Shown here piece after piece: positions 62,844 through 64,000 of a DNA stretch of 64,000 nucleotides. The notes beneath the pieces are model-generated. The model saw only the letters and a list, made by a program, of their open reading frames with translations. It did no database searches and had not been told where the DNA came from. The translations under genes and the position numbers were made by a program. The stretch spans positions 105,028 to 169,027 of the forward strand of contig JAQWGI010000008.1 in assembly GCA_029238315.1 (NCBI GenBank). The letters are read 5' to 3'. How positions within the stretch are numbered: position 1 is the stretch's first letter; each line of letters begins with the position of its first letter. The stretch is from Polaribacter sp. GTDB taxonomy: Bacteria; Bacteroidota; Bacteroidia; Flavobacteriales; Flavobacteriaceae.

Positions 62844-63182
62844 TTATTGCTTGTTCCCCAACATTAACAACTCGTTACAAACTACTTCGGTAATGTATTT
62901 TTTATTCCCGTCTTTGTCTTCATAACTTCTAGAGGTTAATTTACCTTCTATGGCAACTTCACTTCCTTTTTGCAAATATTTTTCTATAATTTCTGCAGTT
63001 TTGTTCCAAGCTACAACATTGTGCCATTGCGTATCTGTTACTTTTTCGCCTTGTGCGTTTTTGTAAGTTTCATTTGTTGCAATTGCAATTTTTGCTAATT
63101 TTTTACCACTTTCTAAGGTGATAATTTCTGGGTTACTACCTAAGTTTCCAATTAACTGTACTTTGTTTCTTAACGTACTCAT
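62844..63182 (-). CDS. ssb: Single-stranded DNA-binding protein, short form
   Basis: 112 residues, all OB-fold: NKVQLIGNLGSNPEI, KIAIATNETYKN, TQWHNVVAWNKTAEIIEKYLQKGSEVAIEGKL and EVVCNELLMLG. The protein stops right after the fold and lacks the disordered linker and acidic DDDIPF-type tail that recruits partner proteins in standard SSB. That suggests an accessory SSB paralogue, or one used in competence or recombination, rather than the main replication protein. Monocistronic. Confidence 0.9.
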   Translation of the reverse strand: MSTLRNKVQLIGNLGSNPEIITLESGKKLAKIAIATNETYKNAQGEKVTDTQWHNVVAWNKTAEIIEKYLQKGSEVAIEGKLTSRSYEDKDGNKKYITEVVCNELLMLGNKQ

Positions 63183-63652
63183 AAGATAAGTTTTTTAATG
63201 ATTATTAATTTTATCAATTCGTTTTGACATGGCAAAGATGCAGCAGGTTAATAATTTTATTCGGTTGTAAAGCGATTACTTTCGCATGTAAACGACTGTA
63301 GTCGTTTGTAAACGAATTTTACACTTTTAAATCAATAAAATAAGCGAGCAATAAAAAGAAGAATATTTAGAATAAGTTGAAGAGACAAACGGCAAGGTTA
63401 ATGTAAAATTATTGTATTTATTGTTTAAAAAAGGGTTGCGTAACAAAGTCAATAAAAACTCAATTTAAAGCACCAATAAACAGCTTATAGTAAACTATAA
63501 AATTTATCAGAACTATATTTTCGTATCAAACAAAAGGAACAAGAACACCTACCTAGACATTTTCAAAAGAGGCAACTTTTACCAGTTGTCTTTTGTGATG
63601 CTAAAAAACCAAAGCTTTTTTTAGTTATGATTACCAAACATTAAAAAATTAC
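63183..63652. other. Intergenic region upstream of ssb
   Basis: No intact gene seen. Near 63262-63310 there is a cluster of related short motifs: TGTAAACGA occurs twice, and ACGACTGTAGTCGT is a 14-bp palindrome between them. It could be an operator for ssb or a short hairpin. An imperfect hairpin AAAAGAGGCAACT/AGTTGTCTTTT (63565-63594) may be a terminator. Confidence 0.45.
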
Positions 63653-63825
63653 TCACAACATTTCTGTACTGTATCTTTTTCCAGCCTCTTTGAGTTCATA
63701 TATTCTTAAAATTAAAAACACTCTCTGCTATATTTCGATAAAATATTTTTCTAAAATTTCAAATGTTTCTGTTCTGAGCAGATAGATTATCTTATTAAAT
63801 GCTATCAAACATATACCCTTCTTTA
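63653..63825 (-). pseudogene. Possible gene remnant
   Basis: Minus-strand frame ending with TGA at 63655-63653. It reads like protein (FEILEKYFIEI, then after one in-frame TAG, VFLILRIYELKEAGKRYS) for about 57 codons, without a start codon. The composition is coding-like, but there is no recognised homology. It could be a decayed mobile-element or accessory gene. Low confidence. Confidence 0.25.
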
Positions 63826-63831
63826 AGGATA

Positions 63832-64000
63832 TTATTTTTTGCTGATACTATCTGCCATGATTAATGCATTATAGGCATTTAATAATTTGCCCGATTTAGA
63901 TAGCTGATTAAAGGGAGTCATTTTGTCTTTATTATCTTTAGTTGGTGTAGAAACTTCAAGTTCAAATTCTAATCCCGAATCCATTAAAATATGCTTTACT
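63832..64000 (-). CDS. C-terminal end of an unidentified protein, runs off the window
   Basis: Minus-strand frame open from the window edge to TAA at 63834-63832 (55 codons). It contains DSGLEFELEVSTPTK, TPFNQLSKSGKLLNAYNAL and ends MADSISKK. The mixed polar/hydrophobic pattern looks like a genuine C-terminus. No family is recognised from this fragment. Confidence 0.45.
   Translation of the reverse strand, partial: VKHILMDSGLEFELEVSTPTKDNKDKMTPFNQLSKSGKLLNAYNALIMADSISKK

Overview
This 64 kb window is AT-rich chromosome from a member of the Bacteroidota, most likely a marine flavobacterium of the Polaribacter/Tenacibaculum type. The placement is inference. It rests on TAnnTTTG promoter -7 boxes, GLPGLI-family proteins, carboxypeptidase-regulatory/plug/beta-barrel outer membrane proteins, a Bat (aerotolerance) operon and the acetyl/succinyl-ornithine type of arginine pathway. 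No insertion sequence, phage or CRISPR array was found.

Layout. 1-5.4 kb: housekeeping genes (UspA fragment, MATE exporter, enoyl-CoA hydratase family, QueD, then prs-rplY-pth on the minus strand). 5.5-5.9 kb: tRNA-Leu(CAA) with a terminator and a probable small RNA. 5.9-8.5 kb: TPR histidine kinase plus LytTR response regulator. 8.5-13.4 kb: GH109-like oxidoreductase-fold protein, HupE-like membrane protein, dCMP deaminase, S41 protease, LpxH. 13.4-25.4 kb: an accessory block described below. 25.5-34.1 kb: moxR-DUF58-batABCDE operon. 34.1-45.4 kb: SulP anion transporter with beta-carbonic anhydrase, CvpA, SDR, thioredoxin-like protein, YraN, LD-carboxypeptidase, MetG. 45.5-49.8 kb: leuACDB. 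49.8-58.3 kb: a complete minus-strand arginine operon. 58.3-63.2 kb: GapN-like dehydrogenase, an ABC transporter with two secreted Cys proteins, SSB. 63.2-64 kb: gene remnants and a partial gene.

The accessory block is the most unusual part. Three related cassettes each begin with a ~200-nt leader that can fold into a long-range stem, a pseudoknotted hairpin and a short hairpin next to the start codon. Several paired positions change together between copies. Each leader is followed by one or two small secreted proteins with paired C-terminal cysteines, then a GLPGLI-family or unknown periplasmic protein. Two cassettes end with a large outer membrane beta-barrel protein. A pseudogenised second lpxH and a deleted fragment of the S41 protease gene lie before the third cassette, which shows the block grew by duplication starting from the ctp-lpxH region. 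I do not recognise this leader or cassette as a described system.

A second regulatory discovery candidate precedes the arginine operon. A near-perfect flavobacterial promoter (TTG-N19-TAnnTTTG) drives an apparently leaderless 23-residue ORF with six arginine codons, four of them in the motif RLRRR. Those codons sit in and next to the loop of a hairpin, the classical logic of ribosome-mediated attenuation.
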